Assembly (NCBI RefSeq): GCF_036607905.1
Contig: NZ_CP144555.1
Location: 992,001-1,056,000 of the forward strand
Source of the DNA: Streptomyces sp. SCSIO 75703
Lineage (GTDB): Bacteria > Actinomycetota > Actinomycetes > Streptomycetales > Streptomycetaceae
Reading direction: 5' to 3'
Length of the DNA stretch: 64,000 nt
Part shown: positions 32,527 through 41,198 of the stretch, piece by piece
How positions within the stretch are numbered: the first letter of the stretch is position 1
Layout of the letters: every line of letters begins with the position of its first letter
Notes under the pieces: model-generated
Databases searched by the model: none
The model's input: the letters and a program-made list of their open reading frames with translations, nothing else
What the model was told of the DNA's origin: nothing
Made by a program: the position numbers and the translations under genes

Positions 32527-33452
32527 ACGGGGGGCCGCCGGCGGCGCGGCCCGCGCGGGCGGACGACGCCCGGGGCGGCACGGCCCGGGAAGGGGGGCCT
32601 CAGGCACTTCCGGCGCTGCCGGGCACCGCACCGGCCCACGGCTACGTCTTCGACAACGACAGCCCGCACAGCGGCGACCACCACCGGTACCTCGAAGAGG
32701 CCCTGGACCCGCTCACCCTCGGGCGGCTCGCGGACGCCGGGGCCGGGCCCGGCATGCGCTGCCTGGAGATCGGCGCGGGGGCCGGCGGCGTCGCCCGCCG
32801 CCTGGCCGCGCTCGTCGCCCCCGGCGGGCACGTCACGGCCACCGACCTCAAACCCGGGCGCATCGCCCCCGCCCCGGGCCTGACGGTCCTCGCGCACGAC
32901 ATCGTCACCGACCCGCTCCCGGACACGGGCTACGACCTGATCGTGGCCCGGCTGGTCCTCCAGCACCTGCCCGAGCGGCAGACCGTCCTCGGCCGGCTGG
33001 CCGGAGCGCTGCGGCCCGGCGGGCTGATCCAGGTCGACGAGTTCGACGCCGAGCACGAGCCCTGCCTGCTCGCGCCCACGGAGGACGACGCCCGGCTGTA
33101 CGGGCGGTTCACGGCGGCCAAGACGGCGCTGATGCGCGCCTCGGGCGGCGATCCGGGCTGGGGCCGGCGGGTCGCCGCCGCGCTGCGCGAGGCCGGGTTC
33201 ACCGCCATCGACATCCGCCCGCACGTCCTGCTGCGCGCCCCCGGCACCCCCGCCCTCGGCCTGCAACTGCACCACCTGGCCCACCTCGCGCCCCGGCTCG
33301 CCGAGCACGGCTTCACGCCCGCCGAACTCGCCCGGCTGCGCCGGCTCATGACCGGTCCGGGGTTCGCCGCGGCCACCGGCGTCCTGTACTCCGTGCAGGC
33401 CCGCCGCCCTCCCGCGCGGGAGACACCCGACAGCGACCGAAGGAACACCTGA
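32517..33452 (+). CDS. SAM-dependent methyltransferase, class I
   Basis: A 311-residue methyltransferase. Motif I is CLEIGAGAGGVARRL, then VTATDLKPG, LIVARLVLQHLPER and LRPGGLIQVDEF. About 40 low-complexity residues precede the conserved YVFDNDSPHSGDHHRYLEEAL segment, so the true start could be later than GTG 32517. It is a small-molecule type enzyme by length and layout. Whether it acts on O, N or C is not visible. Confidence 0.87.
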   Translation: MDLNGGPPAARPARADDARGGTAREGGPQALPALPGTAPAHGYVFDNDSPHSGDHHRYLEEALDPLTLGRLADAGAGPGMRCLEIGAGAGGVARRLAALVAPGGHVTATDLKPGRIAPAPGLTVLAHDIVTDPLPDTGYDLIVARLVLQHLPERQTVLGRLAGALRPGGLIQVDEFDAEHEPCLLAPTEDDARLYGRFTAAKTALMRASGGDPGWGRRVAAALREAGFTAIDIRPHVLLRAPGTPALGLQLHHLAHLAPRLAEHGFTPAELARLRRLMTGPGFAAATGVLYSVQARRPPARETPDSDRRNT

Positions 33453-33457
33453 GACAG

Positions 33458-34447
33458 ATGACCGACGAAACGCTCACCCGGACCGCCGCGCCCGAGGCCG
33501 CCCCGGCGGCGCCCGCGCGCCCCGGCGGCAGGCTCCGCCTCTACGCCCGGCTGGGCAAACTCGACGTCTACGACTACTACCTGGGCACCTTCATCGTCCT
33601 GGCCGCCGTCCTGCTGCCCGCGGGAGCCCTCACCGCACGCACCGGCGCCCTGCTCGGCGTCTTCCTGATCGCCCAGGTCTGCCTGCTGATGGCGCTGGTC
33701 GCCTTCGACGACGTCACCGGCTTCCGCGACGGCAGCGACATCACCAACTACGGCCCCGACCACCCGCTGCGCAACGTCCAGCGCAAACCGCTGGTCGCCG
33801 GCACGCTGACCGTCCCGCAGGCGCTGCGGTTCGCGTGGTCCTGCGCGCTCGCCGCGCTGCTGCTGTTCGCGGTGACCCACGCGCTCGCCCCGCACCGGCC
33901 GGCCTGGACCGCCGCCGGGCTCGCCGTGCTCTGGGCGGGCGCCCTCCAGTACTCGTACGGCGTCAAGATCAGCTATCACGGCTTCCAGGAGGTCTACCTG
34001 GTCGCCCTCGGCTTCGCGCTGGTGATCCTCCCGTACGGCATGATCACCGGTGAGGCTCCCGGGTTCCTGCTGGTGCAGGCGGTGCTGTTCGGCTTCGGCC
34101 CGCTGATGTTCGGGGTGTACTCCAACACCAACGACGTCGACGGCGACCGCTCGGTGGGCCGGCCCACGGTGGCCGCGCTGCTCTCCGCGCGCGGCAACGC
34201 CCGTTTCATCGCCGGCCTGTCGCTGGCCGAGTTCCTGCTCATCGTGGTCGCCGGTGCGACCGGGATCGCGCCGTGGTGGTTCGTGCCGCTGATGCTGCCG
34301 GCGAGCCTGCTGCGGCTGCGCCAGTACCTGCTGGGCTTTAGCCGGGGCGACATCATGCGGGCCCGCCGGGTCGGTTTCGCGGTGCACCGCGTCGGCGTGG
34401 CGCTGATGGTGGCCTCTCACGTCCTCCTGTGGGGTCTGGAGCGGTAG
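33458..34447 (+). CDS. UbiA-family integral membrane transferase
   Basis: A 329-residue membrane protein with about eight hydrophobic segments. The first aspartate-rich region is FDDVTGFRDGSD (83-94), a departure from the usual NDxxDxxxD spacing, and the second is NTNDVDGDRSVGR (223-235). UbiA enzymes transfer a polyprenyl or other activated group to aromatic or sugar-phosphate acceptors at the membrane. It ends the rightward operon, 5 bp after the methyltransferase. It may attach a lipid tail to the product or make a polyprenyl-sugar intermediate; both are inference. Confidence 0.88.
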   Translation: MTDETLTRTAAPEAAPAAPARPGGRLRLYARLGKLDVYDYYLGTFIVLAAVLLPAGALTARTGALLGVFLIAQVCLLMALVAFDDVTGFRDGSDITNYGPDHPLRNVQRKPLVAGTLTVPQALRFAWSCALAALLLFAVTHALAPHRPAWTAAGLAVLWAGALQYSYGVKISYHGFQEVYLVALGFALVILPYGMITGEAPGFLLVQAVLFGFGPLMFGVYSNTNDVDGDRSVGRPTVAALLSARGNARFIAGLSLAEFLLIVVAGATGIAPWWFVPLMLPASLLRLRQYLLGFSRGDIMRARRVGFAVHRVGVALMVASHVLLWGLER

Positions 34448-34745
34448 GGCGGGCGGGCCGGCCGGCGTCCCCGGCGGGGTCCTCGTCGCCGGTGAGGCGG
34501 GTGGCGAGGCGGTAGACGACGGTGGAGTCGCGGTACTCGCGGCCCGGCACGACCCTCTCGGGGAGAGCGGTGCGGTCGCTGTGGCTGACCGACTCCCGCC
34601 TGCCCGTGCCGGGGAAGCGGACGGCGGTACGGGGCTCGTCCGCGAAGCGGAGCCGGTCGGAGCGGACCTCGGCCCGGAAGGAGATGTCCCCGTCCCGGAC
34701 CTCCGCCGGGACGGGGGCATCCGCCGGGACGGGGGCATCCGCCGT
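34353..34745 (-). pseudogene. Start-less coding remnant in frame behind the LEA-like gene
   Basis: Immediately after the LEA gene's stop, the same frame stays open for 131 codons with strong actinobacterial codon bias and encodes sensible protein, including FRAEVRSDRLRFADEPRTAV, SHSDRTALPE and GREYRDSTVVYRLATRL. No ATG or GTG follows the stop until GTG 34550, which would discard most of the conserved-looking part. The end runs antisense into the UbiA gene. Two 18-bp copies of an ATGCCCCCGTCCCGG-type repeat lie at its head, where an indel could have removed the start. Most likely it is a damaged gene or a split former fusion at the island border. Confidence 0.45.
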
Positions 34746-35996
34746 TCAGGGCGGCTCCTCCCGGTCGTGGGCGGCGCGGCGACGGGCGGGGCGCTCGGAG
34801 ATCTTGCCGTCCTCGCCGCGGACGCGCCGCGCCCGGCCGGCGCCCGACCGCTCGGCGGCCCGCTCGCGGTGCCCTCGGCGGACCCGGTGCTCGCGCCGCT
34901 CGGGGCGGGGGGCGTCGTCGTCCGCCCGTTTCGTCCCGGAGTCACCACGGGTCGCGCGGGCGCCCTCCCCGGCGGTGCCGGTGGTGTCCCCGGCGACCGC
35001 CGTGGCTCCCTCGGCGGTGTCCGCGGCGCCCCGGGCGGCCTCTCCCGCCGTGTCGGTGGCCTCGTCGGCGACGCCCCGGGCCGTGCCCGTGGCGTCCTCC
35101 GCAGCACCCTTCGCGGTGTCGGTGGTGTCTTCGACCGCGCCCTTCGCCGTGTCGGTGGTGTCCCGGGCCACGCCCTTGGCCGTGTCGGTGGCGCCCTCGA
35201 CGGCACCCTTGGCGGTGTCGGTCGCGCCCTCGGCGACCCCTCCGACCGCCTGACCGGCCTCGTCCCCGACGTCCTCCACGGCCCGCCCGGCGCCTCCGCC
35301 CACGTCCCGCACGGCCTCCCCCGCACCACCGCCCACATCCCGCACGGCCTCACCGGCACCACCGCCCACATCCCGCACGGCCTCCCCCGCACCACCGCCC
35401 ACATCCCGCACGGCCTCACCGGCCCCGCCGCCCACGTCCTTGACGGCGCTGCCCGCGCCCCGGCCGACGTCCTGGACGGCCTGTCCGGCTCCGGAGCCCA
35501 GCTCACCGAGGGTGTCGCGGGCGCCGCCGCCGACGTCCCGCACGGCGGAGCCGACGCCCCGGGCCAGTTCGCGGAGGATCTCGGGGTTGCGGTCCAGGGT
35601 GGTGAGGACCCGGTGGATGATCCCGGAGACGTTGTCGAGACGCACCCTGAGCTGGGCCTGCGCCTCGACGCCGGAGATGCCCAGGTGCACCCGGCCCAGG
35701 GCGACGTCGGCGCCGACGTTGAGTTTCAGCAGGTCCAGCACCTCCGCCTGGAGGGAGACGCGGGCCCGCAGATCCTCGACGTCCAGGTCGATCTGCTCGA
35801 CCTTGAGCACGGGGACGTCCAGGAAGACGTCCGGGTCCTCCCCGCTCCGGACCGGGCGGGGCGCGCCGTCGTCCTCGGCGTCGTCCTCGGTGTCGTACGG
35901 CTCGGCCTCGGCGTACTCGCCGGAGTCCTCACCGTCGTACCGCTCCTGCTCGTGTTCCTCGGTGGGCGTTTCCTCGCCCTCGGCGTTGCCACGCAT
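34746..35996 (-). CDS. LEA-like repetitive protein
   Basis: A 416-residue hydrophilic protein. After a very acidic N-terminus (20-50) comes a conserved stretch, DVPVLKVEQIDLDVEDLRARVSL... to ...RVRLDNVSGIIHRVL (about 65-140). Then there is a long run of 11-residue repeats, GGAGEAVRDVG and its relatives, grading into TDTAKGAVE-type repeats typical of LEA/apolipoprotein amphipathic helices. The C-terminus is highly basic. Such proteins protect membranes or proteins under drying or stress. ATG 35996 has GAGAGG seven bases upstream. It reads toward the second biosynthetic locus. Confidence 0.85.
   Translation of the reverse strand: MRGNAEGEETPTEEHEQERYDGEDSGEYAEAEPYDTEDDAEDDGAPRPVRSGEDPDVFLDVPVLKVEQIDLDVEDLRARVSLQAEVLDLLKLNVGADVALGRVHLGISGVEAQAQLRVRLDNVSGIIHRVLTTLDRNPEILRELARGVGSAVRDVGGGARDTLGELGSGAGQAVQDVGRGAGSAVKDVGGGAGEAVRDVGGGAGEAVRDVGGGAGEAVRDVGGGAGEAVRDVGGGAGRAVEDVGDEAGQAVGGVAEGATDTAKGAVEGATDTAKGVARDTTDTAKGAVEDTTDTAKGAAEDATGTARGVADEATDTAGEAARGAADTAEGATAVAGDTTGTAGEGARATRGDSGTKRADDDAPRPERREHRVRRGHRERAAERSGAGRARRVRGEDGKISERPARRRAAHDREEPP
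35298..35462. repeat. Five 33-bp units in the LEA-like gene
   Basis: Units beginning GCCCAC start at 35298, 35331, 35364, 35397 and 35430; each encodes one 11-residue repeat on the minus strand. The middle copies are almost identical, so this is recent internal duplication. Confidence 0.9.
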
Positions 35997-36170
35997 CACC
36001 GCACCTCTCGGCAGACGGACACTTCCTCCCATCTTGCCCAGACAAGCCCGCCGGGTGCGCGGGGAGCGGGAGGGCGGGCCCGGCCGACGGCACGGCCCCG
36101 CCCTGCCCGGGGCGACGGGGTGGACGGGGGCCTGGTGCGCCCGGCGGGCCGGGCCGCCTCCGCCGCGCGC

Positions 36171-36929
36171 TCAGCGGCGGAGCAGGAGGGAGGTCACGCG
36201 GAGGCGTCCGCTGTGGATCCAGACGTCGGAGTACTCCACGGGCCGGTCGTCGGCGAGGTAGGTCACCTGCTGGAGGTACTGCACCGGAGCGCCCTCGGCG
36301 AGATCCAGGGAAGCGGCCACGTCCGCACCGGCCGCCTCCGCGCCGAAGGTACGGCGAGCCGTCGCGATCTTCAGCCCGTACGTCCCCTCCAGCACACCGA
36401 ACAGACTCGCCGAGGTGAAGTCGACCTCCTCGATCCCCGGCGCGAGGTCGGTCCGCACGAAGTTGGACAACAACGCCACCGGCCCCTGCTCGGTACGCCG
36501 CACCCGCACCAGACGCAGCACCCGCGTCCCCGCCGCCACGTCGAGCAGCGCCGCCACCGGCCTGGGCGGCGCGATCAGCGCGCACTCACGCACCGTCGTC
36601 GTGGTCACCACACCCTGATCGGCGAAATCCTCCGACAGCGTGCTCAGCTTCTGCGCGATCGCCGGCTCGATCGTCGTCGATGTCACGAACGTGCCCCGCC
36701 CCCGCACCTGGCGCAGCAACCCCTCCTCGATCAGCGTCGTCAGCGCCCTGCGCAACGTCCCCCGGCTGACCCCGAACTCCTGGGCCAGCTCCGGCTCGCT
36801 CTTGAGACGGTAGTGCGGCGGCCACTCGCCGCCGGCGATCCGCAGCCGGATGTGCTCCGAGACCTGGACGTGGATCGCCGTGGGGACATCCCGCCTGATG
36901 CCCGGGAGTCCGCCTTTGTCGGCCGTCAC
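36171..36929 (-). CDS. GntR-family (HutC/UTRA) transcriptional regulator
   Basis: A 252-residue regulator. The winged helix is at about 15-80: LKSEPELAQEFGVSRGTLRRAL then GLLRQVRGRGTFV. The UTRA effector domain follows and ends EYSDVWIHSGRLR. GTG 36929 is the last plausible start before the conserved region; the GGAG upstream is about 12 bases away. It lies downstream of the ribose-type operon, beyond a terminator, and is the obvious candidate for regulating that operon in response to a phosphosugar. Confidence 0.92.
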   Translation of the reverse strand: MTADKGGLPGIRRDVPTAIHVQVSEHIRLRIAGGEWPPHYRLKSEPELAQEFGVSRGTLRRALTTLIEEGLLRQVRGRGTFVTSTTIEPAIAQKLSTLSEDFADQGVVTTTTVRECALIAPPRPVAALLDVAAGTRVLRLVRVRRTEQGPVALLSNFVRTDLAPGIEEVDFTSASLFGVLEGTYGLKIATARRTFGAEAAGADVAASLDLAEGAPVQYLQQVTYLADDRPVEYSDVWIHSGRLRVTSLLLRR

Positions 36930-36986
36930 AGTGGTCGCATCTCCTTCTCCGCTCTCACCGGGGACGGGTGTCCCTCCGGCGTGGAA

Positions 36987-37023
36987 GCCGTACCCCGGCC
37001 GCGGCGGGCGGCCGGGGTACGGC
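36987..37023. terminator. 16-bp perfect hairpin after the deoC-like gene
   Basis: GCCGTACCCCGGCCGC (36987-37002) pairs perfectly with GCGGCCGGGGTACGGC (37008-37023) around a 5-base loop, 12 bp beyond the aldolase stop. It ends the sugar operon before the GntR gene. Confidence 0.88.
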
Positions 37024-37035
37024 GGTGGTGTCCGG

Positions 37036-37749
37036 TCAGTAGCTGACGGTGGACGCGTCACCGGTGTCGCTGATGATCGCCAGGCCGGCGCTGGTCCCGA
37101 GCAGGGAGGCGCCCGCCCGCAGGAGGTCCAGGCCCTGGCGGTAGCTCTTGATCGAGCCGGACGCCTTCACCCGGACGCCTTCCCGCGCCCGGTCAACAAG
37201 GTAACGAACGCTGGTGGGATTCGCAGTCTCGATCTGGCCGCTGCTGGCGTTCTTCAGGAAGGACGCGCCCGCCTCCATGGCGAGTTCGACCGCGGCCTCC
37301 TTCTCGGCGTCGGTCAGCAGCGGCAGTTCCAGCATGACCTTGACGGGCAGGCCGGAGGCGCGCACGACGCCCGCGATGTCCTCGCGGAAGTCGTCGTAGC
37401 GACCGCTCTTGAGCCAGCCGACCTGCACGCCCATGTCGAGCTGGTTCGCGCCGAGGCGGGCGATCTCGGCGGCCTCGGCGGCCTTCCCGGCGCTGGTCAT
37501 GACGCCGACGGTGGGGAAGTCCAGGGCGGAGGCCACCTCGACGCCGGTGCCCTTCAGCTCGGCGACGACGACCGGCAGCCAGGAGGCGGGGACCATCGCC
37601 GCGTTGAAGCCGTGGGTGACGGCCTCCTGGGCGTGGGCGATCATCTCGTCGCGCGTCGCATCCGGGTCGATCTTGGTGTGCTGGATGAAGGGCGCCAACT
37701 CGGCCGGGGTGAGGTCGAGTTCGGCGGGATTGACGGTGGTTTCGGACAC
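37036..37749 (-). CDS. deoC: Deoxyribose-phosphate aldolase family protein
   Basis: A 237-residue class I aldolase. The Schiff-base lysine is K166 in FLKNASSG, the helper lysine K195 in VKASGSI and the acid D105 in NQLDMG, matching E. coli DeoC K167, K201 and D102. It cleaves deoxyribose-5-phosphate or a related sugar phosphate. AAGGGAG lies eight bases before GTG 37749. It is co-directional with ribokinase, pyranase and transporter genes, so a deoxysugar or modified pentose may be the true substrate. Confidence 0.9.
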   Translation of the reverse strand: MSETTVNPAELDLTPAELAPFIQHTKIDPDATRDEMIAHAQEAVTHGFNAAMVPASWLPVVVAELKGTGVEVASALDFPTVGVMTSAGKAAEAAEIARLGANQLDMGVQVGWLKSGRYDDFREDIAGVVRASGLPVKVMLELPLLTDAEKEAAVELAMEAGASFLKNASSGQIETANPTSVRYLVDRAREGVRVKASGSIKSYRQGLDLLRAGASLLGTSAGLAIISDTGDASTVSY

Positions 37750-37868
37750 GGGGTGATCTCCCTTGGGTGGGTGGCGGCAGGAGCCCGGCGGATCGGCCGC
37801 CGGGTCTTCTCCATGGGCTGCCGCCACGAGTTGACGGTGCCGTCGGCGCCCGCGTGCGGGCCGGCGGC

Positions 37869-38324
37869 TCAGACCTTGGAGGCGTACTGCTCCGGGACGA
37901 CGACGCCTTCGCCGCCGAACCAGCGGGGCGCGTCGACGCCGCAGTAGAGGCCGATGTTGCCCCAGGGCTCGAAGGCTCCGGTGCGCACCACGGCCTTGGC
38001 CTCGCGGGCGAGGTCGCCGAGGACCTCGGCGTGCGGGCGGGTGGTGAACTCGGCGCCGGCGAAGCGTTCGTGGAGCCAGGAGTCGAGGCGGGGGTTGTGG
38101 CTCGGGACGTCCTCGGCGCGCACCACGCCCTCGACGACCAGTTCGTCGGCGATCAGGCCGAGGACGGTGCGCAGGTCGGGCAGGTTCTCGGCGAGGGCCA
38201 GGTCGATGCGGTGCGCGTCGCGCGGCACGGGGAAGCCGGCGTCGACGACGAGCAGCAGGTCGGTGTGGCCGAGGGTGGCGAGGACTCCGCTGAGTTCGGC
38301 GTTGAGGATGCCGGAGCGCTTCAT
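37869..38324 (-). CDS. rbsD: D-ribose pyranase RbsD family
   Basis: A 151-residue protein with the RbsD/FucU fold: the start MKRSGILNAELSGVLATLGHTD places catalytic histidine at residue 20, followed by VVDAGFPVP and IDLAL, and it ends NIGLYCGV. It interconverts pyranose and furanose (or anomer) forms after uptake. It is 59 bp downstream of the transporter ATPase gene in the same operon. Confidence 0.93.
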   Translation of the reverse strand: MKRSGILNAELSGVLATLGHTDLLLVVDAGFPVPRDAHRIDLALAENLPDLRTVLGLIADELVVEGVVRAEDVPSHNPRLDSWLHERFAGAEFTTRPHAEVLGDLAREAKAVVRTGAFEPWGNIGLYCGVDAPRWFGGEGVVVPEQYASKV

Positions 38325-38383
38325 GGTGGGTTCCTTTCGGGTGGGGCCTGGGGGACCGGCGGGTCTGCGGGGTGCGGGCGGGG

Positions 38384-39952
38384 TCAGGCCGCGGCCGGGG
38401 CCGCTCCGGTGGCGAGGGTCATCACGGATTCCTCGGTGGCGTCGGCGGAGTCGACGACGGCCGCCAGGCGGCCTTCGCTCATCACGGCGATGCGGTCGGT
38501 CAGGGTGAGCAGTTCGGGCAGGTCGGACGAGGAGCAGAGGATCGCCAGGCCCTTGTCGGCGAGCGCGGTGAGCTGGGCGTAGATCTCGGCCTTGGCCCCG
38601 ATGTCCACACCGCGGGTGGGCTCGTCGAGGATGAGCACGCCCGGGTTGATGGCGAGCCAGCGGCCGAGGACGGCCTTCTGCTGGTTGCCGCCGGACAGGC
38701 TGGTGATGGGCTGGGTCATGGTGGCGGTCTTGACCCGCAGCCGCTGGGCCTGTTCGGTGGCGGCCGCGTCGAAGGCGCGGCGGCGGATCAGGCCGAGCCG
38801 GCTGAACGCCTTCGTGGTGAGGGCGCCGACGTTCTCGCCGACGCTCATGGTGGTCAGCAGGCCCTGGGCGCGGCGCTCGCCGGGGACGAACGCCAGACGG
38901 CGTTCGACGCTGGCGATCGGGTTGCGCCGTTCGTAGGGCTCGCCGAGCAGTTCCACGGTGCCGCCGGTGCCGGGGTCCCCGCCGAACAGGTTGTGGAGGA
39001 GTTCGACGCGGCCGGAGTCGGGGAGTCCGGCGACGCCGAGGATCTCTCCGGGGCGCAGGTCGAAGGAGACTCCGTGGTGGCGCTTGCCGCTCAGTCCGCG
39101 GACCTTGAGGGCCGGTTCGGCGGTGGGCGTGGCGGCGGCGCCGGCCCGGCGGGTGAACTGGCCCAGTTCGCGGCCGACCATGGCGGCGACGGCCTGGTCG
39201 GGGGTGGTGTCCTCGCTGCGCCAGGAGGCGACGTGGCCGCCGTCGCGCAGGACCTGGATGTGGTCGGCCAGGCGGAAGACCTCCGGCATGCGGTGGGAGA
39301 CGTAGAGCATGGTCGTCCCGGCGGCCTTGAGCTTGTCCATGAGGGCGAACAGGCGGTCGGCCTCGGCGGGGGTGAGCATCGCCGTGGGTTCGTCCAGGAT
39401 GAGGACGCGGCAGCCCCGGGCGATGGAGCGGGCCACCACGATGAGCTGCTGGGTCGCCAGGTCCAGGGTGCGGACGGAGGCGTTCGGGTCCAGGTGGAGG
39501 TCGAGTTCGGCGAGGAGTTCGGTGGTGCGCTCCAGCATGCGGCGCCGGGAGGGGAACCAGCGGTTGCCCGGTTCGACGCCGCTGAGCACGTTCTCGGCGA
39601 CGGTGCGGTCGGGCAGCAGCGACAGTTCCTGGGGCACGATCGCCACGCCGTGCCGGCTGAGCATGCTGGCCGGTTCGAAGGAGGTGACCTCCTCGCCGAA
39701 CACGGTGACGCTGCCCTCGCTGGGCGGCTGGAGGCCGGCCAGGATCTTGAGCAGGGTCGACTTGCCGGCGCCGTTCTCCCCGAGGAGGGCCGTGATGTCG
39801 CCGGCGGGGACGTCGAAGGAGACGTCGCGCAGGGCGCGGACCGGCCCGAAGTTGCGGGTGAGGCCGCGGATCTGGACGGCCGGCCCGCCGGTGCCCGGGT
39901 CCGCGGTGCGGTCCGGGCCCCCCAGGGAGGCGTCGCGGGGTGCGGGGGTCAT
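38384..39952 (-). CDS. rbsA: Sugar ABC transporter ATPase, two NBDs (RbsA type)
   Basis: A 522-residue protein with two nucleotide-binding domains. The first has [14 protein letters not shown] (Walker A) and RVLILDEPTAML. The second has the usual degenerate P-loop region GVAGLPDSGRVELL, signature LSGGNQQKAVLGRWL and VLILDEPTRGVDIG. This is the pentose/hexose CUT2 arrangement. It starts inside the stop of the binding-protein gene (TGATG). Confidence 0.95.
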   Translation of the reverse strand: MTPAPRDASLGGPDRTADPGTGGPAVQIRGLTRNFGPVRALRDVSFDVPAGDITALLGENGAGKSTLLKILAGLQPPSEGSVTVFGEEVTSFEPASMLSRHGVAIVPQELSLLPDRTVAENVLSGVEPGNRWFPSRRRMLERTTELLAELDLHLDPNASVRTLDLATQQLIVVARSIARGCRVLILDEPTAMLTPAEADRLFALMDKLKAAGTTMLYVSHRMPEVFRLADHIQVLRDGGHVASWRSEDTTPDQAVAAMVGRELGQFTRRAGAAATPTAEPALKVRGLSGKRHHGVSFDLRPGEILGVAGLPDSGRVELLHNLFGGDPGTGGTVELLGEPYERRNPIASVERRLAFVPGERRAQGLLTTMSVGENVGALTTKAFSRLGLIRRRAFDAAATEQAQRLRVKTATMTQPITSLSGGNQQKAVLGRWLAINPGVLILDEPTRGVDIGAKAEIYAQLTALADKGLAILCSSSDLPELLTLTDRIAVMSEGRLAAVVDSADATEESVMTLATGAAPAAA

Positions 39953-40983
39953 CAGTCCTCCACGGTCGCGTCGGCGAGGTTGTCGCGGGTGACGAACTGG
40001 GCGCCGGTGTCCACGCCCTTGATCTCGGTGTCCTTGGTGAGGAAGTCGTGCAGCACCTTGACGGCCTGGTAGCCCTGCTCGGTCGGGTTCTGGCTGATGC
40101 TGAAGTTCAGGACGCCGCGCTCGATGTACTCGGCGGTCTGGGTGAGCAGGTCGAAGCCGCCCATGGTGATGTCGTCGGCCTTGCCGGACTGGGCCACCCA
40201 CTTGGCGGCGGCGGTGGTCGAGCAGCAGTCGAGGCCGGCGACGGCGACCACGTTGGACTGGCCGGACATGGTGGACTCGACGGTGTTGTAGGCGCTGTTG
40301 GGCTCGTTGCCGACGTTGACCGGGCCGACGATCTTCAGCCCGCTGCCGTCCAGGCCCTCCTTGAAGCCGTTGAAGCGGTCGTGCGACCAGCCGGCGCCGG
40401 TGTCGACGGAGAAGACCACGACGGACTTGCCGTTGACGTCGCCCTTGAGGTCCTTGCGGAGCTGTTCGGCCTGGGCCTTGCCGGAGCCCTTGAGGTCCTG
40501 GCCGACGAAGCCCATCTGCTCGGAGTCGGGGTTGTCGGTGTTGAAGGAGATGATCGGGATGCCCGCCTTGTACGCCTGGCTGATGACGGGCTTGAGGGCG
40601 TCGCTGGAGGCGGAGGAGACGGCGAGGCCGTCCACGGCCTTCTGCTGGATGAGCGTCTGGATCTCGGAGACCTGCTTGGCGGCGTCGCCGCCGGTGGGGC
40701 CGATGAGGGAGACGTCGGCGCCCAGTTCCTTGCCGGCCTTCTTCATGCCGGCGCCGATCGGGGTGGCGAAGGCGAGGGACGGGTCGTGGTAGCTGAGCTT
40801 GATGCGCATCGGCTTGTCGTCGTCGATCCGCTGCTGGATGTACGAGGCGAGCTTGAAGGAGCCGTCGCCGGAGTCGCCGGAGCCGCCGTCGGCGGAGGTG
40901 ACGGCGCCGCAGGCGGTGAGGGAGAGGGCCGCGGCGGCGGCGGTGGCGGCGGTGAGGCTTCTGAGGAGGGTGCGCGGGGACAT
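39952..40983 (-). CDS. rbsB: Sugar-binding lipoprotein (RbsB type)
   Basis: A 343-residue extracytoplasmic binding protein. The signal peptide ends in lipobox LTAC, predicting a lipid-anchored protein, followed by a Gly/Ser/Asp linker. The periplasmic-binding fold is seen in IGAGMKKAGKELGADV, VDGLAVSSASSDAL, AGIPIISFNTD and VVAVAGLDC. GAAGGAG precedes the ATG. The ligand is a pentose-type sugar by context, but CUT2 binding proteins are hard to assign. Confidence 0.93.
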   Translation of the reverse strand: MSPRTLLRSLTAATAAAAALSLTACGAVTSADGGSGDSGDGSFKLASYIQQRIDDDKPMRIKLSYHDPSLAFATPIGAGMKKAGKELGADVSLIGPTGGDAAKQVSEIQTLIQQKAVDGLAVSSASSDALKPVISQAYKAGIPIISFNTDNPDSEQMGFVGQDLKGSGKAQAEQLRKDLKGDVNGKSVVVFSVDTGAGWSHDRFNGFKEGLDGSGLKIVGPVNVGNEPNSAYNTVESTMSGQSNVVAVAGLDCCSTTAAAKWVAQSGKADDITMGGFDLLTQTAEYIERGVLNFSISQNPTEQGYQAVKVLHDFLTKDTEIKGVDTGAQFVTRDNLADATVED

Positions 40984-41198
40984 GGGGGCTCCTTCGTCGA
41001 GTCCGTGGGTCGGGAGGCGGGCGGGGGGAGGAAGGGCCGGTGGGGCGGCGGTGGCGGGGCGGTCCGAACCGCCGGGGGCGCCGGCCGCGGGGGTGCGGCT
41101 TCCGCGGGGTGCGGAGGGGGTACGCGGGTGCGGGTGCCGGGGGTGCGGCGTTCCGCGGCGCGTACGGGGTGTCGGGGAGGGGGGAGGTGCGGGGCGGG

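Noticed and set aside
36158..36182. CTCCGCCGC/GCGGCGGAG stem at the end of the GntR gene
   Set aside because: The right arm lies in the coding region and the stem is short; not listed as a terminator.
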